This document shows positions 1 to 7,148 of a stretch of 11,525 nucleotides of DNA, piece after piece. Position 1 is the stretch's first letter. Each line of letters opens with the position of its first letter. This stretch comes from an uncultured Duncaniella sp. (lineage in GTDB: Bacteria; Bacteroidota; Bacteroidia; Bacteroidales; Muribaculaceae): positions 1 to 11,525 of the forward strand of contig CAJTRI010000015.1 of assembly GCA_910578615.1 (NCBI GenBank), in the 5' to 3' direction. The notes beneath the pieces were generated by a model. It was not told the DNA's origin. It ran no database searches and worked only from the letters and a program-made list of their open reading frames with translations. Position numbers and translations under genes: made by a program.

Positions 1-589
1 TCACAGTACCGAGAAGACCTACGAGAGTACCGAGAGTGGTGAGAGTTGCCACGATGGGAAGATTCTGCTGAAGAGCGGGCATTTCGAGAGCGGTAGCCTC
101 CTCGACGGTTTTCTGAAGGTTGGCGATTTTCTGCTCTTTCGAAAGAACGGTGTTCTTGTCCATTTCCTCATAAGAGGTGAGGGCTGCGGCTACAACAGCG
201 GCAACAGAGCCTTTCTGCTTCTTGCAGAGTTCCTTGGCACCTGCGATGTTATTGGCGGCAAGACACTTCTTCACACCGGCAACGAACTTCTCGATAGAGC
301 CTTTACCCTTTGCGGAAGAGAGGGCGATCCAACGCTCTACGGAAAGAACGATAACGGTGAGGAAAAGGGTTTGGAGGATAGGCACGATGAAACCACCCTT
401 GTAGATAGTGCCCCAAAGGTCGATGGGATGGCCTTCCTCGAAGTGAGACTCATGGCCGAACCAGAAGATAAAGAGGCAGACTGCCACTACAAGACATGCG
501 AGGATCACCAAGAAGGCGTTCTTGATGCCGGCAACGTTGCTGCCGTTTTCAGCCTTTGCAGGCTGGGCGGAGGGTTTTTGAGCTTCCAT
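1..589 (-). CDS. exbB: ExbB/TolQ/MotA-family proton channel protein, C-terminus beyond window
   Basis: The start codon is the complement of CAT at 587-589, and 196 codons are open to the left edge. Visible parts are a Lys/Ala-rich N-terminal tail (residues 1-20), a first membrane segment at about 24-44, a second at about 66-84 ending in the ExbB-typical ERW (85-87), a long Lys/Glu-rich cytoplasmic stretch (about 92-175), and the start of a third membrane segment (about 177-196) with the ATLTTLGTLVGLLGTV signature. In this family the third segment lines the proton path, and the protein works with ExbD and TonB to energise outer-membrane transporters. ExbD-like and TonB-like genes would be expected further left on this strand, outside the window. 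It is transcribed divergently from the nqr operon. TolQ or a MotA-like channel are alternatives; ExbB fits Bacteroidales best. Confidence 0.88.
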   Translation of the reverse strand, partial: MEAQKPSAQPAKAENGSNVAGIKNAFLVILACLVVAVCLFIFWFGHESHFEEGHPIDLWGTIYKGGFIVPILQTLFLTVIVLSVERWIALSSAKGKGSIEKFVAGVKKCLAANNIAGAKELCKKQKGSVAAVVAAALTSYEEMDKNTVLSKEQKIANLQKTVEEATALEMPALQQNLPIVATLTTLGTLVGLLGTV

Positions 590-598
590 AATCTTTGT

Positions 599-615
599 AA
601 AAAAACTGTTTTTTT
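599..615 (-). repeat. A7-CTG-T7 inverted repeat just upstream of the exbB start
   Basis: Seven A (599-605), CTG (606-608) and seven T (609-615) form a perfect A/T inverted repeat 10-26 bases upstream of the exbB start codon. In the transcript it could form a weak hairpin next to the ribosome landing site, or simply be a low-structure AU-rich initiation region, as is common in Bacteroidetes. No GC-rich stem is present, so it is not a convincing terminator. Confidence 0.5.
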
Positions 616-753
616 AGAGGTTTATTATTTGGATTATTAGTTTTGATGATTTCCTTTGTTCTTTTCGGTTTGCTTAGACTGAGTGGGGTGTGTTTGCAGA
701 GTCAATCATTATCCATCAGACGGAACAAGCAGGTTGCCAAAAGGCCTGACACT

Positions 754-767
754 GCGCAATCATGCGC
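754..767. repeat. Short GC inverted repeat in the exbB leader
   Basis: GCGCA (754-758), loop ATCA (759-762), TGCGC (763-767) is a perfect 5-bp hairpin with a 4-base loop, standing out as GC-rich in AT-rich DNA. It falls inside the predicted exbB transcript leader on the minus strand. It could be a stem in an RNA leader or a protein site; nothing shows which. Confidence 0.4.
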
Positions 768-883
768 GTAAAGGTAAGAAATGAGTTCTTTGTTATCAGG
801 GTTAGTATTAGTTATTATTGAATGAACAGTCACATGGTATCGATTTAATATCATTCCGCATGGAGTGATTTAAAAACGATATG

Positions 884-915
884 CAAAATTAAAATTATAT
901 TTCCATGTTTCCAAA
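884..915 (-). promoter_or_regulatory. Bacteroidetes-type promoter facing exbB
   Basis: Read on the minus strand, a TTTG -33 element (915-912) is followed after 20 bases by TAATTTTG (891-884), an exact match to the TAnnTTTG -7 consensus of the Bacteroidetes primary sigma factor, with the expected spacing. Transcription would begin near 875-880 and give a leader of about 290 nt before the exbB start at 589. No better match lies closer to the gene. Confidence 0.6.
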
Positions 916-1014
916 AGTTTCATTCCTTTTTTTCCTTCCCGCGCGCTAAAATAAGCAAACAGATGTAAGCTATAATTGTTTTTCCGCCTTGTTGAACCTT
1001 TTTTACTTAACATA

Positions 1015-1047
1015 TTTAAAAATATCTGAATTTTATGCGTATCTTTG
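1015..1047 (+). promoter_or_regulatory. Bacteroidetes-type promoter for the nqr operon
   Basis: TATCTTTG (1040-1047), followed by C, exactly fits the TAnnTTTG -7 consensus. A weak -33 match, TTTA (1015-1018), lies 21 bases upstream. Transcription would start at about 1052-1056, giving an nqrA leader of about 90 nt. The strong -7 box and the position before a six-gene operon make this the likely main nqr promoter. Confidence 0.6.
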
Positions 1048-1080
1048 CCACTTAAAACCACTTGGAGGCCTGGAATGCCT

Positions 1081-1102
1081 GCATGAAAGGGCCTTTCTGT
1101 GC
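1081..1102 (+). promoter_or_regulatory. Possible hairpin in the nqrA leader
   Basis: GCA (1081-1083) and GAAA (1085-1088) can pair with TGC (1100-1102) and TTTC (1094-1097) around a GGGCC loop. A competing pairing, AGGCC (1066-1070) with GGCCT (1090-1094), would exclude it. Two mutually exclusive folds early in the leader are compatible with control of nqr expression, but the stems are short and no known riboswitch is recognised. Confidence 0.3.
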
Positions 1103-1160
1103 AAAAGACACAAATTCAATCGGTACATTTTTAAGACATATTAATGAGAAAGACCATTAA
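1083..1160 (+). CDS. Possible 25-residue upstream ORF overlapping the nqrA start
   Basis: An ATG at 1083 opens 25 codons and stops with TAA at 1158-1160, 17 bases past the nqrA ATG (1144) and in a different frame. A GGAGG at 1064-1068 lies 14 bases upstream; this is unusual because Bacteroidetes rarely use Shine-Dalgarno sites, and the spacing is longer than ideal. A three-codon ORF (ATG at 1075) has better spacing from the same GGAGG. If translated, this frame could couple to or interfere with nqrA initiation. The peptide resembles nothing I know, and it may be chance. Confidence 0.2.
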   Translation: MKGPFCAKDTNSIGTFLRHINEKDH

Positions 1161-2481
1161 TCTGAAAAAAGGCTTGAACCTTAGCCTCAACGGAGGTCTG
1201 TCGTCAACGGAGACAGCCGCGACGGTGATACCGTCTGCGGTGGCGGTCATTCCTGATGACTTCCCGGGATTCATGCCGAAGCTCGACGTGGCAGAAGGTG
1301 ACACCGTCCGGGCAGGACAACCGCTCATGCATGACAAGGGGGACACCGACATCTGCCTTGTCTCACCGATCTCAGGAACGGTGGAGCATATAGTACGCGG
1401 CCCAAGACGCAAGATCGAACGGGTGACCGTGAAAACATCAGACAGTCATGACGAACATATAAAACACACAGTCGCTACCGACGCCGACGGAATGCGCCGC
1501 CTGCTGAAAAAGGCCGGACTCTGGGCCATGATGCGCCAGCGCCCATACGACATCGTCCCAGACGGTGACAGTTCGCCACGCGATATCTTCGTGACCGCCA
1601 TGGACACCGCACCTCTCGCCCTTGACATGGAGGAACGCATCTCAGGAATGCATTCCGAACTCGAAGCCGGAGTAAAAGCCCTCTCGCTTATGACAAACGG
1701 GCATATATATATAGGTGTGCGGAAAGAGTCTGAACTGCCTGAAATCAACGGTGCCGAAATGGTGGAATTCAACCCTCTGCATCCGGCAGGAAACGCCGGA
1801 GTGCAGGCTGCCAACATAGCCCCGGTAAACAAAGGAGAGACAATCTGGACTCTTGACGCAGTCACACTCGCGATGATAGGGAGCCTCATGCTCCGTGGAA
1901 CGACGGACTTCCATGTAAGGACGGCACTCACAGGCAGCGAACTCATCGAGCCGAAGGTGGTGAAAACAGTGCCCGGCGCATGCCTTGCCGACCTTCTGGC
2001 AGGAGACATTGCCGATGACGGCCACAATCACCGCGTAATCTCGGGAAACGTCCTGACCGGCACGCCGGAAGGCATTGACGGATTCCTGCGTTATCCATAT
2101 CGTCAGGTAACGGTGATCCCAGAGGGTGACGACGCCGATGAATTCATGGGCTGGGCTTCCATGCGCCCCGGCAAGATGAGTACAAGCCCGTCATTCCCGG
2201 GATATTTCCTGAAACGAAGGTTCTCCCCCGATGCCCGCTTGCAGGGCGGGCGCCGTGCCATGATAATGTCAGAGGTCTATGACAAGTACATCCCCATGGA
2301 TATTCTCCCCGAATATCTCATCAAGGCCATCCTTGCCAAAGATATCGACCAGATGGAGGCTCTCGGCATCTACGAGGTGGCGCCGGAAGACTTCGCCCTT
2401 GCCGAATACGCCGACCCATCCAAGATAGAGCTTCAACATGTGGTGCGCGACGGGCTGGACTACCTGCGTAAAGAAGTGTAA
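1144..2481 (+). CDS. nqrA: Na+-translocating NADH:quinone reductase subunit A
   Basis: NqrA is the peripheral cytoplasmic subunit of Na+-NQR, bound to the membrane complex. The product is 445 residues, matching the usual length of about 446. It has no membrane segments. Residues 45-65 contain the lipoyl/biotinyl-like AEGDTVRAGQPLMHDK stretch, followed by SPISGTV at 74-80, both typical of the family N-terminus; the C-terminus ends in the usual GLDYLRKE. The ATG at 1144 gives the canonical N-terminal KGL(N/D) strand (residues 9-12) with no extension, so the start is well supported. It is the first gene of the operon, 32 bases before nqrB. Its start overlaps a small upstream frame. Confidence 0.97.
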   Translation: MRKTINLKKGLNLSLNGGLSSTETAATVIPSAVAVIPDDFPGFMPKLDVAEGDTVRAGQPLMHDKGDTDICLVSPISGTVEHIVRGPRRKIERVTVKTSDSHDEHIKHTVATDADGMRRLLKKAGLWAMMRQRPYDIVPDGDSSPRDIFVTAMDTAPLALDMEERISGMHSELEAGVKALSLMTNGHIYIGVRKESELPEINGAEMVEFNPLHPAGNAGVQAANIAPVNKGETIWTLDAVTLAMIGSLMLRGTTDFHVRTALTGSELIEPKVVKTVPGACLADLLAGDIADDGHNHRVISGNVLTGTPEGIDGFLRYPYRQVTVIPEGDDADEFMGWASMRPGKMSTSPSFPGYFLKRRFSPDARLQGGRRAMIMSEVYDKYIPMDILPEYLIKAILAKDIDQMEALGIYEVAPEDFALAEYADPSKIELQHVVRDGLDYLRKEV

Positions 2482-2513
2482 ACCCTCCCCTACTCCCCTA
2501 CAACACAAACAAG

Positions 2514-3722
2514 ATGAAAGCATTAAGAAAATATCTCGACCGTGTCAAGCCCAATTTCGAACCGGGAGGCAAACTGCACAGCTTCCAGAGCGTCTTCGAC
2601 GGGTTTGAGACATTCCTTTACACTCCCAACACGACATCGAGGCGCGGAGCGGTGAACATCCATGACAGCCTCGACTCCAAACGTATCATGATCATAGTGG
2701 TGCTGGCGCTTGTGCCGTGCCTACTATTCGGCATGTACAACACCGGCTATCAGAACTGGCTTGCCGCCGGCGCGGTCGAGTTTCCATTCTGGCAACTCAT
2801 GGCTTACGGATTTCTGGCCGTCATCCCACGTATCATCGTAGCCTATGTCGTAGGACTCGGCATAGAATTCGCCGTGGCACAGATGCGTCATGAAGAAATC
2901 CAGGAAGGATTCCTCGTCACCGGCATACTCATCCCGCTCATATGCCCTGTGGAGACGCCGCTGTGGATGATTGCCGTAGCCACCGCCTTCTCCGTGATAT
3001 TCGTCAAGGAGGTATTCGGAGGAACAGGATACAACGTGTTCAACGTGGCCCTTGTCACCCGTGCCTTCCTTTTCTTTGCCTATCCGGCCCAGATGAGCGG
3101 CGACAAGGTATTCGTGGCCTCCGGCAGCATCCTCGGTCTCGGCCATGACCTTCCCGACAGCTTCACCGGCGCCACACCTCTCGGCCAGATAGCCTCATTC
3201 ACAGGAGACAGGCTCGAACTCCTCAACCTTCGCGGAGACGCCATATCATCATGGGACGCCTTCATAGGCCTTATCCCCGGATCTTTCGGAGAAACGTCAA
3301 CGCTCTGCATACTCATAGGCGCCGCGTTATTGCTTGCAACGGGTATAGCCTCATGGCGCATCATGCTCAGCGTGGTAGCGGGCGGTCTCCTTATGGGATG
3401 GATAGCCAACATATTCCACACCCCCACCTATCCCGCCTCCTTCCTCAGTCCTGTCGACCAGCTTCTATTCGGAGGTTTCGCATTCGCCGCCGTATTCATG
3501 GCCACAGACCCTGTGACAGCGGCAAGGACAGGCACCGGCAAATATATCTACGGACTTCTCGTCGGCATCATGGCCGTGCTCATACGCACCTACAATAACG
3601 GATATCCCGAAGGCGCGATGCTTGCAGTCCTTCTGGCCAATGCCCTCGCTCCCCTCATAGACTACTGCGTGGTGCAGGCAAATATCTCACGCCGTCGCCG
3701 CCGCATCAGGGCCAAAGCATAA
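2514..3722 (+). CDS. nqrB: Na+-NQR subunit B, FMN- and riboflavin-binding membrane subunit
   Basis: NqrB is the large integral membrane subunit that carries covalent FMN and participates in quinone reduction and Na+ transport. The 402-residue protein has a soluble N-terminus (1-55) and about ten hydrophobic segments from residue 56 on. The FMN-attachment motif appears as SFTGATPL (216-223), with Thr221 the expected phosphoester-linked residue. Other family blocks are GFLVTGILIPLICP (132-145), GGTGYNVFNVAL (169-180), RAFLFFAYPAQMSGD (183-197), MATDPVTA (329-336) and YPEGAMLAVLLANALAPLID (364-383). The C-terminus is strongly basic (RRRRRIR), consistent with a cytoplasmic end. FMN attachment needs an ApbE flavin transferase, which is not encoded in this window. 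Confidence 0.97.
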   Translation: MKALRKYLDRVKPNFEPGGKLHSFQSVFDGFETFLYTPNTTSRRGAVNIHDSLDSKRIMIIVVLALVPCLLFGMYNTGYQNWLAAGAVEFPFWQLMAYGFLAVIPRIIVAYVVGLGIEFAVAQMRHEEIQEGFLVTGILIPLICPVETPLWMIAVATAFSVIFVKEVFGGTGYNVFNVALVTRAFLFFAYPAQMSGDKVFVASGSILGLGHDLPDSFTGATPLGQIASFTGDRLELLNLRGDAISSWDAFIGLIPGSFGETSTLCILIGAALLLATGIASWRIMLSVVAGGLLMGWIANIFHTPTYPASFLSPVDQLLFGGFAFAAVFMATDPVTAARTGTGKYIYGLLVGIMAVLIRTYNNGYPEGAMLAVLLANALAPLIDYCVVQANISRRRRRIRAKA

Positions 3723-3758
3723 TCACCTGCAAATGTCCATCTTACAGACAAAAAACTC

Positions 3759-4463
3759 ATGAATAAGCAAAGCAATACTTATACTATCATATATATCATA
3801 GTGCTTGTGGTGCTTGTCGGAACCGCTCTTGCGGCTACCTCTCTGTCACTCAAAGGACGACAGCAGGAGAATGCCAATGCCGACAAGATGAGCCAGATAC
3901 TTGCCGCAGCCCTTATAAGTCCTGCCAAAGGGGAGGTGCTGGCCGACTTCGACAAATATATCACAGGCCAGATAGTGGTCAACGAACAAGGAGCCACGAT
4001 AGAGGATGCAAAGGCATTCGACATCAATGTGGCAAACGAGAGCAAACTCCCCGTCGACCGCAGGCAGCTCCCGGTTTTTATATGCACCACGCCTGACGGG
4101 GCCACAAAATACATCCTCCCGGTCTACGGAGCCGGATTATGGGGGCCTATCTGGGGCTATGTGGCCTTTGATGATGACGGAAGCACCATCTACGGTGCCT
4201 ACTTCGCCCATCAGGGAGAGACCCCTGGTCTCGGTGCCGAGATAGAAAAACCGTTCTTCTCTGACCAGTTCCGAGGCAAACAGGTGTTCAAGGACGGACG
4301 CTTCCTGCCTGTCGCCGTGGTCAAGGCCGGCCAGCAGCCGCTCAACAACGAAGATTATGTGGACGGAATCTCCGGCGGCACAATCACCTCCAAAGGGGTC
4401 GGGGAAATGCTTGACAACTGCCTGACACCCTATCGCCGATTCCTTCAAAAACTCGCAGAATAA
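3759..4463 (+). CDS. nqrC: Na+-NQR subunit C, covalent FMN subunit
   Basis: NqrC is a membrane-anchored subunit with a periplasmic FMN domain in the electron path. The 234-residue protein has one N-terminal membrane segment (about 8-28), then a soluble FMN-binding domain. Family blocks are YGAGLWGPIWGY (123-134), HQGETPGLGAEI (151-162) and the attachment motif DGISGGTITSKGV (202-214), in which Thr208 is the expected FMN-carrying residue. The motif reads SGGT rather than the SGAT best known from Vibrio NqrC, so Gly replaces Ala next to the flavin threonine. It begins 36 bases after nqrB and ends 29 bases before nqrD, consistent with one transcript. Confidence 0.96.
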   Translation: MNKQSNTYTIIYIIVLVVLVGTALAATSLSLKGRQQENANADKMSQILAAALISPAKGEVLADFDKYITGQIVVNEQGATIEDAKAFDINVANESKLPVDRRQLPVFICTTPDGATKYILPVYGAGLWGPIWGYVAFDDDGSTIYGAYFAHQGETPGLGAEIEKPFFSDQFRGKQVFKDGRFLPVAVVKAGQQPLNNEDYVDGISGGTITSKGVGEMLDNCLTPYRRFLQKLAE

Positions 4464-4492
4464 AAAACCTCATACTCTACTGAATTTCAGCC

Positions 4493-5119
4493 ATGGCAGA
4501 AAAAATAAAAACCAAAGAGGTATTGTTCAACCCACTGTCAAAGAACAACCCCGTGGTGGTGCAGGTGCTCGGAATCTGCTCAGTCCTCGCGGTTACGGCC
4601 AAACTCGAACCGGCCATAGTCATGGGCATCTCGGTCATCGCCGTGCTTGCCTTTGCAAATGTCATAATCTCGCTCATACGCAACACCATCCCCACCAATA
4701 TACGCATCATCGTGCAGCTCGTAGTGGTGGCAGGCCTGGTGGTCATCGTAGACCAAGTGCTCAAAGCCTATGCCTACGAAGCCTCGAAACAGCTTTCGGT
4801 ATTCATAGGGCTTATCATCACCAACTGCATCCTTATGGGGCGTCTTGAAGCCTTCGCTATGGGCAACAAGCCGTGGCCATCGTTTCTCGATGGTGTAGGC
4901 AACGGTCTTGGCTACGCCATAATACTCGTTATAACAGGTTTCTTCCGCGAACTTCTCGGCAGCGGGTCTCTTCTCGGATACCAGGTGATACCACAGAGCT
5001 TCTATGACGCCGGATATGTCAACAACGGTCTCATGATTCTCCCCCCGATGGCCCTTATAGTGGTGGCCTGCATCATATGGGTGCAGCGCTCAGTCAACAA
5101 AGACCTTCAAGAGGACTAA
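4493..5119 (+). CDS. nqrD: Na+-NQR subunit D, integral membrane subunit
   Basis: NqrD is one of two paired six-helix membrane subunits that hold an iron-sulfur centre between them. The product is 208 residues, close to the family's usual 210, with about six hydrophobic segments. The two cluster-ligand cysteines sit in the expected pseudo-symmetric half-helix motifs: Cys29 in VLGICSVLAVT and Cys111 in GLIITNCILMGRLEAFAM, matching positions 29 and 112 of the Vibrio protein. The FRELLGSGSLLG block (147-158) is also typical. RnfE is the paralogous alternative, but the complete nqr gene order rules for NqrD. Confidence 0.97.
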   Translation: MAEKIKTKEVLFNPLSKNNPVVVQVLGICSVLAVTAKLEPAIVMGISVIAVLAFANVIISLIRNTIPTNIRIIVQLVVVAGLVVIVDQVLKAYAYEASKQLSVFIGLIITNCILMGRLEAFAMGNKPWPSFLDGVGNGLGYAIILVITGFFRELLGSGSLLGYQVIPQSFYDAGYVNNGLMILPPMALIVVACIIWVQRSVNKDLQED

Positions 5120-5140
5120 CAAACCCGACATCGACAAAAA

Positions 5141-5758
5141 ATGGAAAATCTCAACATATTCATCAGGTCGATATTTATCGACAACATGATTTTCGCCTAC
5201 TTTCTTGGCATGTGCTCATTCATAGCCGTGTCAAAGAACGTTAAGACCGCCTTCGGTCTGGGCATCGCAGTGACGTTCATGCTGGTCGTGACCCTGCCGG
5301 TCAACTACCTTTTGGAAAACTATGTGCTGCGTCCGGGTGCCCTGATGTGGCTCGGCGATGAGTTTGCAACGGTTGACCTCAGCTTCCTGTCGCTGATAAT
5401 GTTCATCGCCGTGATCGCGTCCATGACCCAGCTCGTGGAGATGGCCGTAGAGAAATACTCCCCCGCCCTATACTCATCACTCGGCATATTCCTTCCACTA
5501 ATCGCCGTCAACTGCGCCATTCTCGGCGGATCACTGTTCATGCAACAGCGTGATTTCCCAAGCATATGGACAGCCGTATGTGCCGGAGGCGGATGGGGTC
5601 TCGGATGGCTTCTGGCCATCACGGCCATAGCCGCCATCAGGGAGCGTCTGGCCACATATTCCAACATCCCCGGCCCGCTTCGCGGCGTAGGCATTACGTT
5701 CATCCTGACTGCCCTTATGGGGATAGCGTTCATGAGCTTCCTCGGCATCAAGATCTGA
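5141..5758 (+). CDS. nqrE: Na+-NQR subunit E, integral membrane subunit
   Basis: NqrE is the partner of NqrD in the membrane core. The 205-residue protein has about six hydrophobic segments and carries the matching pair of iron-sulfur ligand cysteines: Cys25 in FLGMCSFIAVSK and Cys125 in FLPLIAVNCAILGG. With NqrD Cys29 and Cys111 these complete the four-cysteine site seen in the family. The stretch VEKYSPALYSSLGIFLPLI (103-121) is characteristic. It starts 21 bases after nqrD, the shortest gap in the operon. Confidence 0.97.
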   Translation: MENLNIFIRSIFIDNMIFAYFLGMCSFIAVSKNVKTAFGLGIAVTFMLVVTLPVNYLLENYVLRPGALMWLGDEFATVDLSFLSLIMFIAVIASMTQLVEMAVEKYSPALYSSLGIFLPLIAVNCAILGGSLFMQQRDFPSIWTAVCAGGGWGLGWLLAITAIAAIRERLATYSNIPGPLRGVGITFILTALMGIAFMSFLGIKI

Positions 5759-5805
5759 GAGCCTGTAAACAAACATAACCTCCAAGCAAAATAAAGACAA
5801 AGAGA

Positions 5806-7071
5806 ATGCTGACGATACTAACCGGCGTGTGCATATTCCTGCTGATCACACTTTCGCTCGTGATCATCCTGCTCATAGCCAAGAAATATCTCGTCCACTC
5901 GGGCAAGGTGAAAATCACCATCAACAATGACAGGGTCATAGAGGCCGACTCCGGCAAATCACTCCTATCCACACTGGCCGACCAAAACATCTTCCTATCC
6001 TCGGCCTGTGGCGGCAAGGGCAGTTGCGGGCAATGTAAGTGCCAGGTATTCACTGGTGGCGGAGACATACTCCCCACCGAGAAAGTACACTTCTCACGCA
6101 AGGAACAGCAAGACCACTGGCGTCTGGGATGTCAGGTAAAAATCAAAGAGGACAGCTCGGTGGGGATCTCCGCATCAGCCCTCGATGTGAAAGAATGGGA
6201 GTGCGAGGTCATATCCAACAAAAATGTAGCGACGTTCATCAAGGAGTTCATCGTAGCCCTGCCTCCCGGCGCACACATGGACTTCATACCCGGCTCTTAC
6301 GCACAGATAAAGATTCCAGAATTCGACATAGACTACGACAAGGATATCGACAAAGCATCCATAGGCGATGAATACCTGCCGGCATGGGAGAAGTTCGGAC
6401 TATTCGGACTCAAATGCAAAAACACAGAGACTACTGTCCGCGCATACTCTATGGCCAACTATCCCGCCGAGGGAGACCGCATAATGCTGACAGTCCGCAT
6501 AGCCACCCCTCCCTTCAAACCGAAACCCCAAGTGGGATTCATGGATGTCATGCCCGGAATAGCGTCAAGCTATATCTTCACCCTGAAACCCGGCGACAAA
6601 GTGATCATGAGCGGGCCTTATGGAGACTTCCATCCCATATTCGACTCAAAGGCCGAGATGATGTGGATCGGAGGAGGCGCCGGCATGGCTCCCTTGCGGG
6701 CACAGATCATGCACATGACCAAGACTCTGAACACAAGGGACAGAGTGATGAACTACTTCTACGGTGCAAGAGCGCTCAACGAGGTGTTCTATCTCGACGA
6801 CTTCCTGCAACTCGAAAAGGACTTCCCCAATTTCAAGTTCCATCTGGCCCTTGATCGTCCCGACCCGGCAGCCGACGCAGCCGGGGTCAGATATACGGCA
6901 GGATTCGTCCATCAGGTAATCTATGAGACCTACCTCAAAAACCATCCCGACCCTGAGGATATCGAATATTACATGTGCGGCCCCGGCCCGATGAGCGCAG
7001 CCGTCAACAAAATGCTTGACGACCTCGGCGTAGACCCGGCCTCGGTACACTACGACAATTTCGGAGGATAG
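5806..7071 (+). CDS. nqrF: Na+-NQR subunit F, NADH-oxidising FAD/2Fe-2S subunit
   Basis: NqrF is the electron entry point: it oxidises NADH through FAD and passes electrons to a 2Fe-2S centre. The 421-residue protein has an N-terminal membrane anchor (about 3-27), then a ferredoxin-like domain with Cys68, Cys74, Cys77 and Cys109 in the CGGKGSCGQC...GC pattern. The FAD-binding RAYSMANYP is at 212-220, GPYGDF at 270-275, the NADH-domain GGGAGMAPLR at 289-298, MCGPGPM at 390-396, and the protein ends in FGG as the family does. It is slightly longer than the Vibrio protein (408). The last gene of the operon, it is followed 23 bases later by an intrinsic terminator. Confidence 0.97.
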   Translation: MLTILTGVCIFLLITLSLVIILLIAKKYLVHSGKVKITINNDRVIEADSGKSLLSTLADQNIFLSSACGGKGSCGQCKCQVFTGGGDILPTEKVHFSRKEQQDHWRLGCQVKIKEDSSVGISASALDVKEWECEVISNKNVATFIKEFIVALPPGAHMDFIPGSYAQIKIPEFDIDYDKDIDKASIGDEYLPAWEKFGLFGLKCKNTETTVRAYSMANYPAEGDRIMLTVRIATPPFKPKPQVGFMDVMPGIASSYIFTLKPGDKVIMSGPYGDFHPIFDSKAEMMWIGGGAGMAPLRAQIMHMTKTLNTRDRVMNYFYGARALNEVFYLDDFLQLEKDFPNFKFHLALDRPDPAADAAGVRYTAGFVHQVIYETYLKNHPDPEDIEYYMCGPGPMSAAVNKMLDDLGVDPASVHYDNFGG

Positions 7072-7094
7072 TCCCTACACATCATCCCAGACAC

Positions 7095-7148
7095 AGTCTC
7101 GTCTTCCATACAGCTATACCAGCTATTGGAAGACGAGATTTTATGTTT
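7095..7148 (+). terminator. Strong intrinsic terminator after nqrF
   Basis: TCTCGTCTTCCA (7097-7108) is perfectly complementary to TGGAAGACGAGA (7127-7138), a 12-bp stem extendable by A-T and G-T pairs at 7095-7096 with 7139-7140. The 18-base loop contains a direct repeat CAGCTAT whose two AGCT cores can pair with each other and extend the hairpin. A T-rich tail (TTTTATGTTT, 7139-7148) follows. This closes the nqr transcript and separates it from the glycogen genes. Confidence 0.85.

Larger units (their letters stand above)
590..1143. other. Divergent intergenic region between exbB and nqrA
   Basis: This 554-base AT-rich stretch separates two divergent units. It holds a minus-strand promoter (884-915), a plus-strand promoter (1015-1047), a small GCGCA-ATCA-TGCGC inverted repeat (754-767), the A7/T7 repeat by exbB and a possible nqr leader hairpin (1081-1102). 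No convincing protein gene, tRNA or known RNA family is recognised. A 63-codon minus-strand frame at 870-1061 has low-complexity AT-driven composition and covers both promoters, so it is not called. Confidence 0.7.

Noticed and set aside
177..640. Plus-strand frames of 75 and 89 codons
   Set aside because: They lie antisense to, or extend just past, the clearly coding exbB gene and have no family features.
716..763. A 15-residue minus-strand leader ORF in the exbB leader
   Set aside because: Too short to support as a gene, with no clear start signal; kept only as a detail of the leader finding.
870..1061. A 63-codon minus-strand frame in the exbB/nqrA intergenic region
   Set aside because: It is AT-driven, Lys/Phe-rich, resembles no protein family and covers both predicted promoters.
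1446..2031. Long minus-strand frames (193 and 129 codons) opposite nqrA
   Set aside because: They are shadows of the GC-rich nqrA coding strand; two frames are open in the same stretch and neither resembles a protein.
2724..3427. Minus-strand frames opposite nqrB
   Set aside because: nqrB is unambiguous in the sense frame, and the antisense products are low-quality His/Gly/Glu-rich shadows.
6039..6854. Plus-strand frames of 110 and 156 codons inside nqrF
   Set aside because: They are out-of-frame shadows of nqrF with Arg/His-rich composition; nqrF is intact throughout, so there is no frameshift.
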